From: Sporomusa sphaeroides DSM 2875
GTDB taxonomy: Bacteria > Bacillota > Negativicutes > Sporomusales > Sporomusaceae
Reading direction: 5' to 3'
Length of the DNA stretch: 64,000 nucleotides
Assembly: GCF_001941975.2 (NCBI RefSeq)
Contig: NZ_CP146991.1
Coordinates: 1,179,501-1,243,500, forward strand
The position numbers were made by a program, and so were the translations under genes. Positions 34,929 to 44,926 of the stretch are shown piece after piece (position 1 is the stretch's first letter; each line of letters starts with the position of its first letter). The notes under the pieces are model-generated. The model worked only from the letters and a program-made list of their open reading frames with translations. It had not been told where the DNA came from and made no database searches.

Positions 34929-36587
34929 ATGTATACACTATTGATTGCCGATGATGAACAATTGGAACGGCAGGCGTTACGCTTTATTATTGAAAAAAGA
35001 TGTCCGGATGTGAGGATCATTGGCGAGGCCGGCGATGGCAACAGTGCGGTGGGCATAGCTGCCAGGGAGAAACCGGATATTGTGCTTATGGATATTCGCA
35101 TGCCGGAGCTTAGCGGACTGGAGGCCGCCCGCGCTATCCGGACAATGCTGCCGCATACGGCTATTGTCATCCTGACGGCATTTGATGAATTCAGCTATGC
35201 GAAAGAAGCGCTCTCCAGCGGGGCGGTGGAGTATTTACTAAAGCCGCTGCATCCTAACGATTTACTGCAGACCCTGGCGGCTGTTACTGCCAAAGTCGGT
35301 GAACGCAAACGCCGGGAACAGGAAGAAGCTGAGCTGAGAAAAAATGTGGAACAGGCGATGCCCTTTATCAGGCACTCGTTTATTCAAGATTTGCTTTCCG
35401 GCAAAATCAGTGAGTTAAGCAACTTCCGGGACAGGGCCGGTTTTCTGGGAATTAAAGCAGAGTCGGGCGTTATCCTGGTTGCCAATATCGATAATTTTAA
35501 ACAGATCACCCGCAGTGCATCAGAGCTGGAAAGGCAGATTGTCAAGCAGCGTGTCTATCAGCATATTTGCGAATTTGTCGGCAAAGAAATGCTGGTCGTC
35601 CCGTTCGGCGGCGATGAGATCGTTATTCTTATCGGTTATGAGGCAGCAAGGGAAGAGGCCCAGGTAGAGACGCATGTCAGAGCAATAGCCCGGAAGATCA
35701 GAGACGGGATCACGCAATTGGGCATTAGCCTGACGATTGGCATTGGCCGCTACTATGATGATCCCCTGCAGATTCATAAGTCCTATCTTGAGGCCAGCAG
35801 CGCCCAGCAGCAAAAAAATTACATTGGGGATAATCAAATCATTCATATCGATGATCTTCCCCACTTAAGCGAAGTGGCTTTTCGCTACCCTTTCCATTAT
35901 GAACGTAATCTTTTAGACAAAGTCCGTTGTGGTGAACGCCAGCAGGCCAAGGAAATTCTCCGCCAGCTGTTGCATGAAATTTTCACGGCGAAAGCCAGTA
36001 TCGAGATGGTAAAGGCCTGCGTGCTGGAGCTTTTGATTGTGCTGTCAAGGGCGGCTGTGGAAGGCGGTGCCAGTCTGGAGAAGCTAACCCTGCTTAACTT
36101 TAACTGTATTAATCAGCTGACAGGCTGTGCCGACCGGGAGGAAGTACGCCGCTGGATTCTCGACGCCTTAGATCAGTTTATGGACAATATGCTGGAGAAT
36201 CGCACCAGCATGAATGTCAGGCTGATTAACAAGGCGTGTGTTTATATCACGGAAAACTTCCATAAGAGTATTTCATTGGAAGAAGTTGCCCAGACCGTAC
36301 ATTTGAGTCCCTATTATTTCAGCCGTATTTTTAAAGCCGAGCAAGGCTGTAATTTTGTCGACTTCTTAACCAAAGTCAGAATTGATAAGGCCAAGCAACT
36401 GCTGCAAAACCCTGAACAGACGGTAGTGCGTGTGGCCGCCGAAGCCGGCTACCAGGATGCCAGCTATTTTTGCCGGGTATTCCGGCAGGAAGTGGGAGTT
36501 ACTCCCAACCAATACCGGACACAATTTAAGCAGCCGAAAACAAGCCGGGGAACTTTAGGCAAACAGCAACAAGTTTCTAAAACATAA
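34929..36587 (+). CDS. YesN-type response regulator with GGDEF-like middle domain
   Basis: This 552-residue regulator has an N-terminal receiver domain with the phospho-acceptor Asp in VLMDIRMPE (near residue 55), a middle region resembling a GGDEF fold (VANIDNFKQITRS, FGGDEIVIL, SLTIGIGRYYDD), and a C-terminal AraC helix-turn-helix pair (SISLEEVAQTVHLSPYYFS and a second repeat). It pairs with the PocR kinase directly upstream. The pdu operon starts 280 bases downstream, so it is the probable activator. The middle domain probably serves signalling or dimerisation, not cyclic-di-GMP synthesis; this is inference. Confidence 0.92.
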   Translation: MYTLLIADDEQLERQALRFIIEKRCPDVRIIGEAGDGNSAVGIAAREKPDIVLMDIRMPELSGLEAARAIRTMLPHTAIVILTAFDEFSYAKEALSSGAVEYLLKPLHPNDLLQTLAAVTAKVGERKRREQEEAELRKNVEQAMPFIRHSFIQDLLSGKISELSNFRDRAGFLGIKAESGVILVANIDNFKQITRSASELERQIVKQRVYQHICEFVGKEMLVVPFGGDEIVILIGYEAAREEAQVETHVRAIARKIRDGITQLGISLTIGIGRYYDDPLQIHKSYLEASSAQQQKNYIGDNQIIHIDDLPHLSEVAFRYPFHYERNLLDKVRCGERQQAKEILRQLLHEIFTAKASIEMVKACVLELLIVLSRAAVEGGASLEKLTLLNFNCINQLTGCADREEVRRWILDALDQFMDNMLENRTSMNVRLINKACVYITENFHKSISLEEVAQTVHLSPYYFSRIFKAEQGCNFVDFLTKVRIDKAKQLLQNPEQTVVRVAAEAGYQDASYFCRVFRQEVGVTPNQYRTQFKQPKTSRGTLGKQQQVSKT

Positions 36588-36637
36588 CAAAAAAATACAA
36601 CTGCTTTTTTGCGGGGCAGCAAAGCAATCAATATAGT

Positions 36638-36667
36638 AAAAAAAGACTGTGAAAACAGTCTTTTTTT
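36638..36667 (+). terminator. Intrinsic terminator of the two-component operon
   Basis: A 13-bp stem (AAAAAAAGACTGT with ACAGTCTTTTTTT) and GAAA loop lies 50 bases after the stop, with a T-run of seven. It also separates the regulators from the pdu operon. Confidence 0.85.
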
Positions 36668-36720
36668 GTTTTTGTCCGCAAAAATAAGAAGAGATCACAA
36701 ATAATTACCATAATCAAACA

Positions 36721-36743
36721 GTTGCTTTTGTGCAAAAAGTAAC
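36721..36743. promoter_or_regulatory. Candidate operator upstream of the pdu operon
   Basis: GTTGCTTTT and AAAAGTAAC form a near-perfect inverted repeat (8 of 9) around 5 central bases, about 125 bases before pduU. A possible -35 TTGACG lies just after it, though the -10 is unclear. It may bind the YesN-type regulator; this is inference. Confidence 0.4.
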
Positions 36744-36867
36744 TATTTGACGGAATACTCGCAAATATGTCCTGTGATAACGCAACTTCATCTCAAGGTA
36801 AAAATGCAAAAAAATCTAATATTTTACCAGGAAAGAACAAGACCAACAGGATTGTGAGGGAAAACCT

Positions 36868-37209
36868 ATGGTTCAGGAAAAGCCCAGAGTGGTGCAGGAA
36901 TATGTACCAGGCAAACAGGTGACCTTAGCCCACTTGATTGCCAATCCGAAAAAAGAGTTATGCGAAAAACTAGGTATTGTGGATGCAGGGGCCATTGGGA
37001 TTCTGACCATCACGCCTTGTGAAGCAGCCATTATCGCGGCAGATGCGGCCACCAAAACAGCCGCCGTGCAAATCGGTTTTATGGACAGATTCACCGGCTC
37101 GGTCGTTATTACCGGCACGGTTTCGGCGGTGGAAGCTGCTTTGAGACAAGTAATTGTCCTGTTAGCTGACGGCTTGGGTTTTTCCGCGCCCAAACTGACA
37201 AGGTCGTAG
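36868..37209 (+). CDS. pduU: Microcompartment shell protein PduU/EutS
   Basis: This 113-residue BMC-domain protein is the circularly permuted hexamer that forms a beta-barrel on the shell face. The family N terminus [17 protein letters not shown] is plain. It is the first gene of the pdu operon and is followed 7 bases later by pduV, which in Salmonella binds PduU. Start ATG follows GAGGGAAA. Confidence 0.93.
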   Translation: MVQEKPRVVQEYVPGKQVTLAHLIANPKKELCEKLGIVDAGAIGILTITPCEAAIIAADAATKTAAVQIGFMDRFTGSVVITGTVSAVEAALRQVIVLLADGLGFSAPKLTRS

Positions 37210-37216
37210 CTCTGCC

Positions 37217-37648
37217 ATGATTATGCTGGTAGGGCCTGTAGGCGCAGGGAAGACCTCGCTGATTCATGCGCTCAAACACGATTGCCGTAAGGCTGCCAAG
37301 ACTTCAAGCATTTGCTTTCATGACGACACCATTGACACCCCGGGAGAATATGCGCAAATGCCCCGGTTTTACAACGCGCTGGCGGTGACTGCCACCAATG
37401 CCGATATCGTGCTGATGGTGCAGGATGCCACCGATTTGCGGATAACCCTTCCGCCTGGTTTTGCCGCCATGTTTCCGCGGCCGGTAGTGGGAGTGGTCAC
37501 TAAGATAGACGCTCCTGGCGCAGACCAGGAAAAAGCCAAACTTCGTCTCCGGCAAGCGGGAATCAAAGAACCCTTCTTTTGTGTTTCCGCCTATGACGGG
37601 ACAGGCGTGGCTGAGTTAACCGCCTATCTTACAGGAAAGGAGGTGTAA
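37217..37648 (+). CDS. pduV: Microcompartment-associated GTPase PduV/EutP
   Basis: This 143-residue small P-loop GTPase has Walker A GPVGAGKTSLI at residue 6 and the switch region DDTIDTPGEYAQM. Salmonella PduV binds PduU on the outer shell face and may link compartments to the cell. There is no strong ribosome site, so translation is probably coupled to pduU. Confidence 0.88.
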   Translation: MIMLVGPVGAGKTSLIHALKHDCRKAAKTSSICFHDDTIDTPGEYAQMPRFYNALAVTATNADIVLMVQDATDLRITLPPGFAAMFPRPVVGVVTKIDAPGADQEKAKLRLRQAGIKEPFFCVSAYDGTGVAELTAYLTGKEV

Positions 37649-37651
37649 ATA

Positions 37652-37927
37652 GTGAGCGAAGCATTAGGGATGATTGAAACCAAAGGGCTGGTAGGAGCTG
37701 TTGAAGCTGCCGACGCCATGGTAAAAGCCGCCAATGTTATTTTGGTAGGCTATGAAAAGATTGGTTCCGGCTTGGTCACTGTCATGGTGCGGGGTGATGT
37801 TGGCGCCGTTAAGGCGGCTGTAGATGCCGGGGCAGTGGCAGCCAAACAGGTTGGTGAGATTGTTTCTGTTCACGTTATTCCCCGTCCTCATACCGATGTT
37901 GAAAAAATTCTTCCTAAAATTAAATAG
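37652..37927 (+). CDS. pduA: Hexameric shell protein PduA
   Basis: This 91-residue single BMC-domain protein forms the flat hexagonal tiles and central pores of the shell. Motifs [19 protein letters not shown] at the start and [12 protein letters not shown] at the end are typical of PduA/PduJ. The start is GTG at 37652, 4 bases behind pduV, after AAGGAGGTG. It is close in sequence to pduJ at 44602. Confidence 0.95.
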   Translation: MSEALGMIETKGLVGAVEAADAMVKAANVILVGYEKIGSGLVTVMVRGDVGAVKAAVDAGAVAAKQVGEIVSVHVIPRPHTDVEKILPKIK

Positions 37928-37950
37928 TTAAAATTTGGAGGTGTAATTAT

Positions 37951-38742
37951 ATGCAAGATCAGCTGATTGAAAAAGTAATGGATGAAATTAAAAAACGTAT
38001 GGAAACTGCGGCTCCGGCAGCCTCTGCCCAGGAACCCGTAAGAGCCGCCGTTAGTCCCGGTATTACCGAGTTTGTCGGTACGGCTATTGGTGATACTGTT
38101 GGTCTGGTTATTGCCAATGTAGATCCGATGCTGCATGAAAAAATGAAGCTTGATCCCAAATACCGCTCTATCGGCATTCTGGGTGCCCGTACCGGTGCCG
38201 GTCCGCACATTATGGCGGCCGATGAAGCGGTTAAAGCCACCAATACCGAAATCATCTCCATTGAACTGCCCCGCGACACCAAAGGCGGCGCCGGCCATGG
38301 GTCCCTGATTATCTTTGGTGCGGAGGAAGTATCTGACGCCCGGCGGGCAATTGAAGTGGCGCTCAAAGAGCTTAACCGTACGTTTGGTGACGTATATGCC
38401 AATGATGCCGGACACCTGGAACTGCAATATACTGCCCGCGCCAGTTACGCCATTAACAAAGCCTTTGGCGCACCTTTGGGCAAAGCGTTTGGCCTCATTG
38501 TCGGCGCACCGGCCGCCATTGGTGTCCTAATGGCCGATGTGGCTGTAAAAACAGCCAGTGTGGAAGTAGTCGGCTATGCCAGTCCGGCTGGCGGCACCAG
38601 TTACTCGAATGAAGTTATTCTGCAAATTACCGGTGATTCGGGTGCTGTTCGCCAGGCGGTAATTTCGGCTAAAGAAGTGGGTCTAAAAGTATTAGAAACT
38701 ATGGCTGGTCCGGCTCCGTCCGCAACAACGCCGTACATCTAA
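37951..38742 (+). CDS. pduB: Trimeric shell protein PduB
   Basis: This 263-residue protein has two BMC domains in tandem and forms trimers with a gated pore. The N-terminal helix MQDQLIEKVMDEIKKRMET is followed by a flexible Ala/Pro-rich region before the first domain; in Salmonella the PduB N terminus links shell to enzyme core. The second domain holds AINKAFGAPLGKAFGLIVG. It comes directly before the dehydratase genes. Confidence 0.94.
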   Translation: MQDQLIEKVMDEIKKRMETAAPAASAQEPVRAAVSPGITEFVGTAIGDTVGLVIANVDPMLHEKMKLDPKYRSIGILGARTGAGPHIMAADEAVKATNTEIISIELPRDTKGGAGHGSLIIFGAEEVSDARRAIEVALKELNRTFGDVYANDAGHLELQYTARASYAINKAFGAPLGKAFGLIVGAPAAIGVLMADVAVKTASVEVVGYASPAGGTSYSNEVILQITGDSGAVRQAVISAKEVGLKVLETMAGPAPSATTPYI

Positions 38743-38761
38743 GAACAGGGGGGAAATGAAG

Positions 38762-40432
38762 ATGAAGAGATCAAAACGTTTTGAAGTGTTGGAAGCCCGC
38801 CCTGTGAACCAGGATGGTTTCGTGGTCGAGTGGCCGGAAGTTGGCCTGATTGCTATGGGCAGCCCCAACGATCCCAAACCCAGCATCAAAATCGAAAATG
38901 GTAAAGTCGTGGAGATGGACGGCATTCCCCGTTCCCAGTTTGATTTTATTGATCAGTTTATCGCCGATTATGCCATAGATACCTCGGTAGCCGATAAAGC
39001 CATGGCGATGAGCGATGCTGAAATTGCCAAAATGCTGGTTGATGTCAATGTATCGCGTGACGAGCTGGTTAAAGTGGTACGCGGTCTGACTGCCGCCAAA
39101 ATTGTTGCCGTACTCAATACGATGAATGTCGTGGAAATGATGATGGCGCTGCAAAAAATGCGGGCCAGAAAAATTCCTTCCAACCAGTGCCATGTTACCA
39201 ATACCCAGGATAATCCGGTACTTATTGCCGCAGACGCAGCCGAAGCGGCTTTGCGCGGTTTTGATGAAATGGAAACAACGGTAGCTGTTGTCCGTTATGC
39301 TCCGTTCAATGCGCTTTCCATCCTGGTAGGTTCCCAGACAGGCCGCGGCGGCGTACTTACCCAGTGCGCTCTCGAAGAAGCAACCGAATTGCTCTTAGGC
39401 ATGAGAGGGATTACCGCTTATGCTGAAACCATCTCCGTATATGGTACAGAAAATGTGTTTGTAGATGGTGACGATACTCCCTGGTCCAAAGCCTTCCTGG
39501 CTTCGGCCTATGCATCCCGGGGACTTAAAATGCGCTTTACCTCCGGTACCGGTGCGGAAGTGCAAATGGGTTATGCTGAAGGCAAATCCATGCTGTACCT
39601 GGAAGTGCGCTGCATCATGCTGACCAGAGGCGCCGGCGTACAGGGCCTGCAAAACGGTTCGGTAAGCTGCGTCGGTGTGCCTGCTGCCGTTCCTTCCGGC
39701 ATCCGCGCCATTCTCGCCGAAAATCTGACAGCCGCTATGCTGGATCTGGAAGTTGCCTCCAGTAATGACCAGACCTTTACCCATTCCGATATCCGGCGGA
39801 CTGCCCGTACCCTGATGCAAATGCTGCCAGGCACTGACTTCATTTGCTCAGGCTACAGCTCTTCGCCAAACTATGACAACATGTTTGCCGGTTCCAACTG
39901 GGATATCGACGATTATGACGACTGGAATATCATCCAGCGTGACCTTATGGTTGACGGCGGCCTTAAGCCTGTTGCTGAAGAAACCATTATTGCCGTGCGC
40001 AACAAGGCGGCTAAAGCCCTGCAGGCCGTATTCAGGGAATTTGGCTTCCCGGCCATCACTGACGAAGAAGTGGAAGCAGTAACCTATTGCCATGGCACCA
40101 AAGAGATTATTAAACGCAATGTAGTGGAAGATATCAAGGCAGCCGAAGACATGATGAAACGCGGTATCACCGGAGTGGATATTGTTAAAGCACTGGCCAA
40201 AAACGGTTTTGCCGATGTTGCCCAAAACACCTTGGGAATCCTTAAACAGCGTATTTCCGGCGACTATCTCCATACCTCGGCCATTCTCGATAAGGATCTG
40301 AATGTGGTAAGTGCCGTAAACAACCGGAACGACTACCGCGGCCCCGGCACAGGCTATCGCCTCAGCAAAGAGCGTTGGGATGAAATTAAAGATATACGCC
40401 AGGCGATTAAACCGTCTGATTTTGACGTGTGA
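38762..40432 (+). CDS. pduC: B12-dependent propanediol/glycerol dehydratase large subunit
   Basis: This 556-residue alpha subunit of the adenosylcobalamin-dependent diol dehydratase converts 1,2-propanediol to propionaldehyde or glycerol to 3-hydroxypropionaldehyde. It opens with [19 protein letters not shown] as in known enzymes. I chose the ATG at 38762 because GGGGGG is 8 bases before it; the ATG at 38756 is too near. Substrate preference (propanediol vs glycerol) cannot be read here, though the PocR sensor and MIP facilitator fit both. It forms a heterohexamer with PduD and PduE. Confidence 0.96.
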   Translation: MKRSKRFEVLEARPVNQDGFVVEWPEVGLIAMGSPNDPKPSIKIENGKVVEMDGIPRSQFDFIDQFIADYAIDTSVADKAMAMSDAEIAKMLVDVNVSRDELVKVVRGLTAAKIVAVLNTMNVVEMMMALQKMRARKIPSNQCHVTNTQDNPVLIAADAAEAALRGFDEMETTVAVVRYAPFNALSILVGSQTGRGGVLTQCALEEATELLLGMRGITAYAETISVYGTENVFVDGDDTPWSKAFLASAYASRGLKMRFTSGTGAEVQMGYAEGKSMLYLEVRCIMLTRGAGVQGLQNGSVSCVGVPAAVPSGIRAILAENLTAAMLDLEVASSNDQTFTHSDIRRTARTLMQMLPGTDFICSGYSSSPNYDNMFAGSNWDIDDYDDWNIIQRDLMVDGGLKPVAEETIIAVRNKAAKALQAVFREFGFPAITDEEVEAVTYCHGTKEIIKRNVVEDIKAAEDMMKRGITGVDIVKALAKNGFADVAQNTLGILKQRISGDYLHTSAILDKDLNVVSAVNNRNDYRGPGTGYRLSKERWDEIKDIRQAIKPSDFDV

Positions 40433-40455
40433 TTGTAGGGAGAGGTGGAGAGAAA

Positions 40456-41091
40456 ATGCAAATTAACGAACAATTGATTCGCGAAATAGTGGGCCAGGTG
40501 CTTGCCGGCATGGTGTCGCAGCCAACAGCGCCAAAAGCAACCGGGCGCTCCATGACCCTGGTTGAACAGGGGGAAGCCCGCCCCGGAACCAGAACCGACG
40601 AAGTGATCATCGCCCTGGCACCGGCTTTTGGCAAATATCAAAATAAAACCATTGTCAATATTCCGCACAGCGATGTATTGCGCGAAATGATTGCCGGTAT
40701 CGAAGAAGAAGGGGTAAAAGCAAGAGTTGTCCGGGTGCTCAGAACCTCGGATGTGGCCTTTGCCGCCCATGATGCGACCAAACTCAGCGGTTCCGGTATT
40801 GCTATCGGTATTCAATCCCGAGGAACAACAGTCATCCATCAGAAGGATTTGCCGCCGCTGAGCAACCTCGAATTGTTCCCCCAATCCCCGCTGCTGGATC
40901 TGGAAGCCTACCGGCAAATCGGCAAAAACGCCGCCCAGTATGCCAAAGGCCAGTCCCCTACGCCGGTACCTACCAAAAATGACCAAATGGCCCGTCCCAA
41001 ATATCAGGCCAAAGCAGCAGTACTTCATATTAAAGAAACTGAACACGTGGTTCCCGGCGCTAAACCGGTTGAACTTGACGTACAGTTTTAA
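40456..41091 (+). CDS. pduD: Diol dehydratase medium subunit
   Basis: This 211-residue beta subunit completes the cobalamin site. Its first 20 residues ([19 protein letters not shown]) form an amphipathic helix of the encapsulation type that targets the dehydratase into the shell. The start at 40456 lies behind GGGAGAGGTGGAG; an upstream GTG frame is not supported. The C-terminal part ([18 protein letters not shown]) is typical. Confidence 0.94.
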   Translation: MQINEQLIREIVGQVLAGMVSQPTAPKATGRSMTLVEQGEARPGTRTDEVIIALAPAFGKYQNKTIVNIPHSDVLREMIAGIEEEGVKARVVRVLRTSDVAFAAHDATKLSGSGIAIGIQSRGTTVIHQKDLPPLSNLELFPQSPLLDLEAYRQIGKNAAQYAKGQSPTPVPTKNDQMARPKYQAKAAVLHIKETEHVVPGAKPVELDVQF

Positions 41092-41111
41092 CTAGGCGGA
41101 GGTGAAAAAAG

Positions 41112-41636
41112 ATGTCTGAAAATAAAATGATTGAAGATATTGTGCGTGAAGTATTAAAATCTATGGCCGGTGCGCCGCAGGCGGCTCCGGTAGCAGGCCA
41201 GGTTCAGGCCGGGACCGGCGCAGGTCTTTGCCCGGAGCGTGACTATCCGCTGGCCAACAAACGTCCTGATCTCCTGAAAACACCCACAGGCAAAACCCTG
41301 GCAGACATTACTTTAGATAAAATTATGAATGGTGAGGTAAAATCCGAGGATGTTCGTATTACCCCGGAAACCCTCAGAATGCAAGCCGAGATTGCTGACG
41401 GTGTAGGCAGGAATCAATTTGCCAACAACCTTCGTCGTGCTGCTGAGCTTGTGGCTATTCCCGATGCCCGCGTACTGGAAATTTACAATTCCCTGCGTCC
41501 TTATCGTTCCACTAAGCAAGAACTGCTGGCCATTGCCGAAGAAATGGAAGTACAGTACAACGCAAAGATTAACGCCGCTTTCGTGAGAGAGGCCGCAGAA
41601 GTATACGAGCGCCGGAACCGTCTCAGAGCGGATTAA
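41112..41636 (+). CDS. pduE: Diol dehydratase small subunit
   Basis: This 174-residue gamma subunit has an N-terminal amphipathic helix (ENKMIEDIVREVLKSM), then an Ala/Gln-rich linker, and the conserved core beginning with RDYPLANKRPDLLKTPTGK and ending RPYRSTKQELL. GGAGGTG precedes the ATG. It follows pduD by 20 bases. Confidence 0.93.
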   Translation: MSENKMIEDIVREVLKSMAGAPQAAPVAGQVQAGTGAGLCPERDYPLANKRPDLLKTPTGKTLADITLDKIMNGEVKSEDVRITPETLRMQAEIADGVGRNQFANNLRRAAELVAIPDARVLEIYNSLRPYRSTKQELLAIAEEMEVQYNAKINAAFVREAAEVYERRNRLRAD

Positions 41637-41649
41637 GGTGGGAGCTTTC

Positions 41650-43473
41650 ATGCCGATCATTGCAGGCGTGGATATTGGTAATTCCACAACTGAAGTATGT
41701 TTGGCCCAACTGGAACAAGGCCGGACAAAAAAATATCTGGCAAGCAGCATTATCAAAACAACCGGCATCAAGGGAACCCTGGCCAATGTACCGGGTATTG
41801 TGACCGCCTTGCAAGAGGCGGTGCAGCAAGCCGGGCTGAGCCTGAACCAGATTGATGAGATACGGCTCAATGAAGCCACACCGGTTATCGGGGATTTGGC
41901 GATGGAAACCATTACGGAAACCATTATTACCGAATCCACTATGATTGGGCATAACCCTTCTACGCCGGGAGGCGTTGGTTTGGGTGTCGGGATGACAATA
42001 CCCTTTGCCCAGCTGCCTGCCGCCAGCCCGGGGGAACAGGTCATCTGCCTCATTCCCAAGGGCATAGATTTTGAAGACGCCGCCCGGGCGATCAATACCG
42101 CTATGGCCAGAGGTGTCGCCATACAGGGCGCCATCGTGCGGCAGGATGATGCGGTGCTCATCGTTAACAGGCTGGAGAAAAAAATACCGGTTGTCGATGA
42201 AGTAACCCTGATCGAAAAGGTGCCGGTAAATATGCTGGCAGCCGTTGAAGTTGCCCAGGCCGGGCAGACCATCACCACCTTATCCAATCCTTATGGTATT
42301 GCTACCGTCTTTCAGTTAACGCCGGAGGAAACCAAAATGGTGGTGCCGATTGCCAGAGCGTTGATTGGCAACCGTTCGGCGGTGGTTGTCCGGACACCGG
42401 CAGGCGATGTGAAGGCCCGTTCCATTCCCGCAGGTTTCATCACCGTTGTGGGACAAAAGGGGAAAGCCGACATCGATGTTGAGGCCGGTGCCGCGGCCAT
42501 CATGGAAGCCGTTGAACGGGTGCAGCCGGTGCTTGATGTACAAGGCGAAGCCGGAACCAATGTAAACGGCATGCTGGAAAGGGTCCGGCAGGTAATGGCC
42601 GAACTGACCAGCCAGCCGGTAGCAGAGATGAAGATCCAGGACATTCTGGCGGTGGATACCTTTGTTCCGCAAAAAGTTCAAGGCGGTCTGGCCGGGGAAT
42701 TTGCCCTGGAAAGTGCGGTAGCGTTGGCCGCTATGGTAAAAACCAGCCGGCTGCCGATGCAGCAGATTGCCGACAAGCTCAAGGAAGAACTGCAGGTGCG
42801 GGTAGTTATTGCCGGCGTGGAAGCCAATATGGCCATTCATGGTGCCCTAACCACACCGGGTACCGATAAACCGCTAGCCATCCTGGATATGGGAGGCGGC
42901 TCCACCGATGCCGCCATCATTACCAGAGATGGGCAGGTTCACTCCATTCATTTGGGCGGCGCCGGCGACATGGCGACCATGCTGATTAACTCGGAACTCG
43001 GACTCAATGACTTTGATTTGGCCGAAGATATCAAAAAATATCCGCTCGCCAAGGTGGAAAGTCTGTATCATGTCAGGCTGGAAGACGGTACGGTGCAGTT
43101 TTATGATCATCATCTGCCGCCGCATGTATTTGCCCGGGTCGTTATCTTAAAAGACGGCGGCATGGTTCCCATACCGTCAGATCATGCCCTTGACCGCATC
43201 TGCCATGTGCGGCGGGAAGCCAAGAAACGCGTCTTTGTCACCAATGCGCTGCGCTCGCTGGCGCGGGTTGCGCCTACCGGCAACATCCGGCATATTGAGT
43301 TTGTCGTGCTGGTCGGCGGCTCGGCCATGGACTTTGAGGTGGCCGACATGGTATCAGACGCGCTGGCCGAATATGGTATTGTCTGCGGGCGCGGCAATAT
43401 CCGCGGCAGTGAAGGCCCCAGAAACGCCGTGGCTACCGGGCTAGTACTGTCATATCTTGATAGCGGGGCGTGA
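41650..43473 (+). CDS. pduG: Diol dehydratase reactivase large subunit
   Basis: This 607-residue ATPase-like chaperone removes damaged cobalamin from the dehydratase. It begins with the actin-fold block IAGVDIGNSTTEVCL and has a second nucleotide block ILDMGGGSTDAAII near residue 413. I chose the ATG at 41650, after AAGGTGGGAG; the GTG at 41638 is less likely. It overlaps pduH by 4 bases (GTGA), so they are translated together as in the known reactivase complex. Confidence 0.95.
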   Translation: MPIIAGVDIGNSTTEVCLAQLEQGRTKKYLASSIIKTTGIKGTLANVPGIVTALQEAVQQAGLSLNQIDEIRLNEATPVIGDLAMETITETIITESTMIGHNPSTPGGVGLGVGMTIPFAQLPAASPGEQVICLIPKGIDFEDAARAINTAMARGVAIQGAIVRQDDAVLIVNRLEKKIPVVDEVTLIEKVPVNMLAAVEVAQAGQTITTLSNPYGIATVFQLTPEETKMVVPIARALIGNRSAVVVRTPAGDVKARSIPAGFITVVGQKGKADIDVEAGAAAIMEAVERVQPVLDVQGEAGTNVNGMLERVRQVMAELTSQPVAEMKIQDILAVDTFVPQKVQGGLAGEFALESAVALAAMVKTSRLPMQQIADKLKEELQVRVVIAGVEANMAIHGALTTPGTDKPLAILDMGGGSTDAAIITRDGQVHSIHLGGAGDMATMLINSELGLNDFDLAEDIKKYPLAKVESLYHVRLEDGTVQFYDHHLPPHVFARVVILKDGGMVPIPSDHALDRICHVRREAKKRVFVTNALRSLARVAPTGNIRHIEFVVLVGGSAMDFEVADMVSDALAEYGIVCGRGNIRGSEGPRNAVATGLVLSYLDSGA

Positions 43474-44033
43474 GTAGTATGCAGATCGATAAAGCAGCAA
43501 ACAAACCCAGCATCATCATTTGCACCTATCCGCATACCGGCTATGAAGCTAAATTGCGGGAACTTCGGGCCGGCATGGAAGAAGAAGGCGTGCCCTGCCT
43601 GCTGGCAGACGCTGCAGCAGCAGATGCTGTGGCTCTTGCCTACAAAGGAGCGCAGGTCTCGCCGCTGGGCGTTGGCATCGGTATCAGCGCAGATTCTTTG
43701 TGCGTGCATTACCAGAAGCTGCCGGAGAGCCAGCCGCTGTTTGTGCTGGCAGGAGCAGGCTCCCGGGGAGAGTGGCGCACTTTTGGCTACAATGCAGCCC
43801 GGCTGGTAAAAGGTCTGCCGTTTAAAACCATTGCGGCTGAGGCCGAACCGGCGGCAGCCCCTGCCGCCAATGGCTTACAGGCAGTCTCTTGGGAACAAGG
43901 CACAAGCCGGCAAGCTGCCGCTAATGATGATATGGCTGAACTTTACGCAACCGTTCGCAAAATTGTCCTGAAAGTATTGCAGGAAAATGTGCAAGGCCAT
44001 GGGGAGGTGAATACATGGTCAAAAACGCCTTAG
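43470..44033 (+). CDS. pduH: Diol dehydratase reactivase small subunit, C-terminally extended
   Basis: This 187-residue subunit matches PduH in its first part (about 125 residues: [20 protein letters not shown] through RLVKGLPFK). The Salmonella protein is about 116 residues. The rest is a low-complexity Ala-rich linker and a terminal amphipathic helix ([18 protein letters not shown]) like an encapsulation peptide. It starts with GTG in a GTGA overlap with pduG and overlaps pduK by 19 bases. The helix suggests the reactivase is carried into the compartment. Confidence 0.9.
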   Translation: MSSMQIDKAANKPSIIICTYPHTGYEAKLRELRAGMEEEGVPCLLADAAAADAVALAYKGAQVSPLGVGIGISADSLCVHYQKLPESQPLFVLAGAGSRGEWRTFGYNAARLVKGLPFKTIAAEAEPAAAPAANGLQAVSWEQGTSRQAAANDDMAELYATVRKIVLKVLQENVQGHGEVNTWSKTP

Positions 44034-44605
44034 GTTTGATTGAAACAGTGGGGTTGGCTGCCGGATTGGAAGCGGCTGATGCTGCCGTTAAGGCGGCTAA
44101 TGTGGAACTGATAGGCTATGAGCTTACCAAAGGCGGGGGTATGGTTGTTATTAAACTGTGCGGCGATGTAGGCGCAGTCAAAGCTGCTGTGGACGCAGGT
44201 GCGGCCGCTGCCGCCAGGATAAACAAAGTGGTTGCCAAACATGTCATACCCCGTCCGCACAATGAATTAGGCACAATGGTACTATCACGGGAAACGGCAG
44301 GTTATAAGCCGCAGCCTGCACTGACAACTGTGGCGCCTGAAGAACAAAGCGCTTCTCCGGATGCGGCAACCTCGTCTCAGCCGGCAGCAGAGCCGGCGGA
44401 AACCGCTAACGAAAATACGCTAACCGAAACGGTTCCTGAACCTGCTCAGGCACCGTTCACAGAAGCAGAGCCGGCAGTTAAACAAGAACCGCAAAACCCG
44501 TCAGAAGGCTGCAACTTATGCGGCGACCCTGTGTGCCCAAGGAAAAAGGGTGACGCAAGAGTTACCTGCATTCATTATGATAAAAACAACAAGGAGGATG
44601 AATGA
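44015..44605 (+). CDS. pduK: Shell protein PduK with C-terminal Cys motif
   Basis: This 196-residue protein has one BMC domain (residues 5-90), an Ala/Glu/Pro-rich linker of about 70 residues and a C-terminal motif [14 protein letters not shown] with a further Cys in RVTCIHY, which resembles the iron-sulfur or zinc site of PduK. GGGGAGGTG precedes the ATG. The domain order and place in the operon match PduK. Confidence 0.92.
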   Translation: MVKNALGLIETVGLAAGLEAADAAVKAANVELIGYELTKGGGMVVIKLCGDVGAVKAAVDAGAAAAARINKVVAKHVIPRPHNELGTMVLSRETAGYKPQPALTTVAPEEQSASPDAATSSQPAAEPAETANENTLTETVPEPAQAPFTEAEPAVKQEPQNPSEGCNLCGDPVCPRKKGDARVTCIHYDKNNKEDE

Positions 44606-44886
44606 ATATGCGCGGAGAGGCATTAGGAATGGTAGAAACAAAAGGTCTGGTGGGCGCTATTGAGGCTGCCGACGCCATGGTAAAGGCCGCTAACGTAACT
44701 TTGGTCGGCTATGAGAAAATCGGTTCCGGTTTGGTAACCGTTATGGTGCGCGGTGACGTTGGCGCGGTAAAAGCAGCCACCGACAGCGGTGCGGCTGCCG
44801 CCCAGCGGGTGGGTGAACTGGTATCCATTCACGTTATTCCCCGTCCCCATACCGATATCGAAAAAATATTGCCCAAAGGTGAGTAA
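44602..44886 (+). CDS. pduJ: Hexameric shell protein PduJ
   Basis: This 94-residue BMC-domain protein is nearly identical in pattern to the pduA product and would form the main hexamer tiles. It starts in an ATGA overlap with pduK; an ATG two codons later is also possible. PduA/PduJ duplication is normal in pdu operons. Confidence 0.94.
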   Translation: MNMRGEALGMVETKGLVGAIEAADAMVKAANVTLVGYEKIGSGLVTVMVRGDVGAVKAATDSGAAAAQRVGELVSIHVIPRPHTDIEKILPKGE

Positions 44887-44926
44887 CATCGCGTAGTAAT
44901 TTCATCTATGGCAATCCCGGGGTGAG

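Noticed and set aside
41313-42287. Minus-strand frame of 324 codons over pduE/pduG
   Set aside because: The sequence is an antisense shadow of two recognised pdu genes.
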